A DNA stretch of 64,000 nt from Geomicrobium halophilum (GTDB taxonomy: Bacteria; Bacillota; Bacilli; Bacillales; Marinococcaceae), in assembly GCF_014207655.1 (NCBI RefSeq), contig NZ_JACHHJ010000001.1, positions 1,178,001 through 1,242,000 of the forward strand, given 5' to 3'. Positions 63,039 through 64,000 of the stretch are shown here, piece by piece. Every line of letters begins with the position of its first letter. Within the stretch, counting starts at the first letter, position 1. A program made the translations under genes and the position numbers. The notes under the pieces are model-generated. The model saw nothing but the letters and a program-made list of their open reading frames with translations, searched no databases and was not told the origin of the DNA.

Positions 63039-63248
63039 ATGCGTGTTCAAAAAAGAGGACAAAAAGAGCCGAGTAGGTCGAGAAAACATAGCTTCGAGCA
63101 TCCTGCTTGCACCACGAAAACGTTCACTTCTCACAACGAAAAAGTGCGCTTCTTTTTCGAGGATATGATTTTCATACGTGAGGAGCGTAGAAGTAAGACG
63201 ACGATGAGATACGAAAGCTATGTTTCCCGGACTTTTTGAACAACCTCT
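63039..63248 (+). mobile_element. Intergenic element, copy D (210 bp)
   Basis: Starts ATGCGTGTTCAAAAAAGAGG and ends TTTCCCGGACTTTTTGAACA plus ACCTCT. It has a perfect 4-base target duplication ATTA (63035-63038 and 63249-63252); the right-hand copy contains the rseP TAA stop codon. The inner ends AAACATAGCTTCG and CGAAAGCTATGTTT are inverted copies, so the element can fold into a long stem. One internal unit (CCTGCTTGCACCACGAAAACG). No credible ORF. It separates rseP from proS. Confidence 0.88.
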
Positions 63249-63249
63249 A

Positions 63250-64000
63250 TTACATGAATAGCCGATTAAGGTCATTCCACGTTACCATGAGGACAAGCAA
63301 CATGAGCAGGGCAAAACCAATAAAATGCGCGATCCCTTCTTTGTTTGGATCCAAAGGCTTGCGCCGTATAGCTTCAAGTCCTATAAAAATCAGTCTTCCG
63401 CCATCAAGGGCTGGTAATGGCAGTAAATTAACAATTCCAATGTTGACACTCAAAAGCGCTGCCCATTGAAACAAATTAAGCATTCCCATTTGCACTACAT
63501 CACCTGTGTAATCATAAATCCCAACAGGCCCCGCTAAATAATCCAGCGAAAACTCTCCAGTGAAAATAAGTTGCAACGTCTCAAAAATTAAGACCACTAC
63601 ATCTTGAATTTGAGAAAAGCTTTGCTGTATGGACTCCAGGAATGAATGGGACATGACGGGCTCAACGCCGATAAAGCCAATCTCTTGATCAACCGTTTCC
63701 TGATAGACGCCTTCAACGACCATTGAAATCGATTCAGTACCGTTTTCACGATTCACAAGCATAGTGATTTCTTCATTCGGGCTTTGTTGAATCGTCTGTA
63801 GCATATCCGTCCAGCTGTCGATGGACTGACCATCGATCGATAAAACTTCATCCCCCTCGGTTAACCCTACTTCTTCGGCTACACTATCTTCCTGGACATT
63901 TGAAACCATCGGTTGAGGTACACCCTGAATTGAAAAAAAGACGGCAAAGAGGATAAGAGCAAGCACAAAATTCATTGCCGGGCCTGCTACAATGGCCACA
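63250..64000 (-). CDS. rseP: RIP metalloprotease RseP/RasP (5' end outside window)
   Basis: Site-2 membrane protease; in B. subtilis RasP cuts anti-sigma factors such as RsiW, and the cell-division protein FtsL. Only the C-terminal ~250 residues are present; the HExxH zinc helix lies outside. Seen are a membrane helix (AGPAMNFVLALILFAVFF), a PDZ domain (VGLTEGDEVLSIDGQSIDSWTDM), then the second catalytic region NLLPLPALDGGRLIF with the zinc-binding Asp and a last membrane helix (HFIGFALLMLLVLMV). Its stop codon lies in the target duplicate of element D. Confidence 0.95.
   Translation of the reverse strand, partial: VAIVAGPAMNFVLALILFAVFFSIQGVPQPMVSNVQEDSVAEEVGLTEGDEVLSIDGQSIDSWTDMLQTIQQSPNEEITMLVNRENGTESISMVVEGVYQETVDQEIGFIGVEPVMSHSFLESIQQSFSQIQDVVVLIFETLQLIFTGEFSLDYLAGPVGIYDYTGDVVQMGMLNLFQWAALLSVNIGIVNLLPLPALDGGRLIFIGLEAIRRKPLDPNKEGIAHFIGFALLMLLVLMVTWNDLNRLFM

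Noticed and set aside
1-64000. CRISPR arrays, rRNA, tRNA, prophage or complete insertion sequences
   Set aside because: No spaced repeats, cloverleaf-like genes, phage gene blocks or transposase ORFs were seen by reading; a tRNA scan was not possible.

Overview
The window is a stretch of chromosome from an endospore-forming member of the Bacillaceae. The evidence is the set of sporulation genes (spoVK, cotE, spoVS, spoIIIE, dpaA/dpaB, ymxH), Gram-positive-type genes (polC, recA with a Gram-positive-like LexA box, glnRA, rnjB, rny) and a gene order that closely follows the Bacillus subtilis rseP-to-glnA segment. Acidic low-complexity linkers, for example in RodZ, are compatible with a salt- or alkali-adapted species, but that is only inference. 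Almost everything is on the minus strand, so genes are read from high to low coordinates. No tRNA, rRNA, CRISPR array or prophage was seen.

Layout from low to high coordinates. 1-1800: glnA (cut by the window edge) and glnR, with two GlnR operators on the promoter. 1802-8700: ynbB, hflX and spoVK; a lone plus-strand tyrosine recombinase; a frameshifted hfq; miaA; an RsmJ-like methyltransferase; a tiny membrane-protein ORF. 8.7-19.4 kb: mutL, mutS, cotE, a PerR-box dps, ricA, miaB, an ABC-class ATPase and spoVS. 19.4-27.7 kb: ymdB, rny, recA, a DEAD-box helicase, cinA and pgsA. 28-39 kb: rodZ, ymfK, ymfJ, the EF-P modification genes ymfI/ymfH/ymfF, spoIIIE, ylzJ, tepA and rnjB. 39-46 kb: dapG, asd, dpaB, dpaA, ymxH, mlpA and ylxY. 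46-57 kb: pnp, rpsO, ribF, truB, rbfA, ylxP, infB, ylxQ, rnpM/ylxR, nusA and rimP. 57-64 kb: polC, proS and the 3' part of rseP.

Functional themes are RNA metabolism and translation (rny, rnjB, pnp, miaA, miaB, truB, rimP, rbfA, infB, nusA, DEAD-box helicase), DNA repair and replication (mutSL, recA, polC, spoIIIE) and spore building. asd and dapG feed the lysine/diaminopimelate and dipicolinate branch, and dpaAB then makes dipicolinate for the spore core.

Two things are unusual. First, hfq carries a perfect 17-bp tandem duplication that breaks its reading frame after 15 codons; loss of one copy would restore a normal 77-residue Hfq. Second, the intergenic regions contain a family of short non-coding elements (155-346 bp) with shared ends, 4-bp AT-rich target duplications and a variable number of internal units of about 60 bp. 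Five copies are clear (27.8, 46.2, 51.2, 56.0 and 63.0 kb) and several are decayed. They sit just behind stop codons of essential operon genes and look like a non-autonomous transposable element that I cannot assign to a named family.
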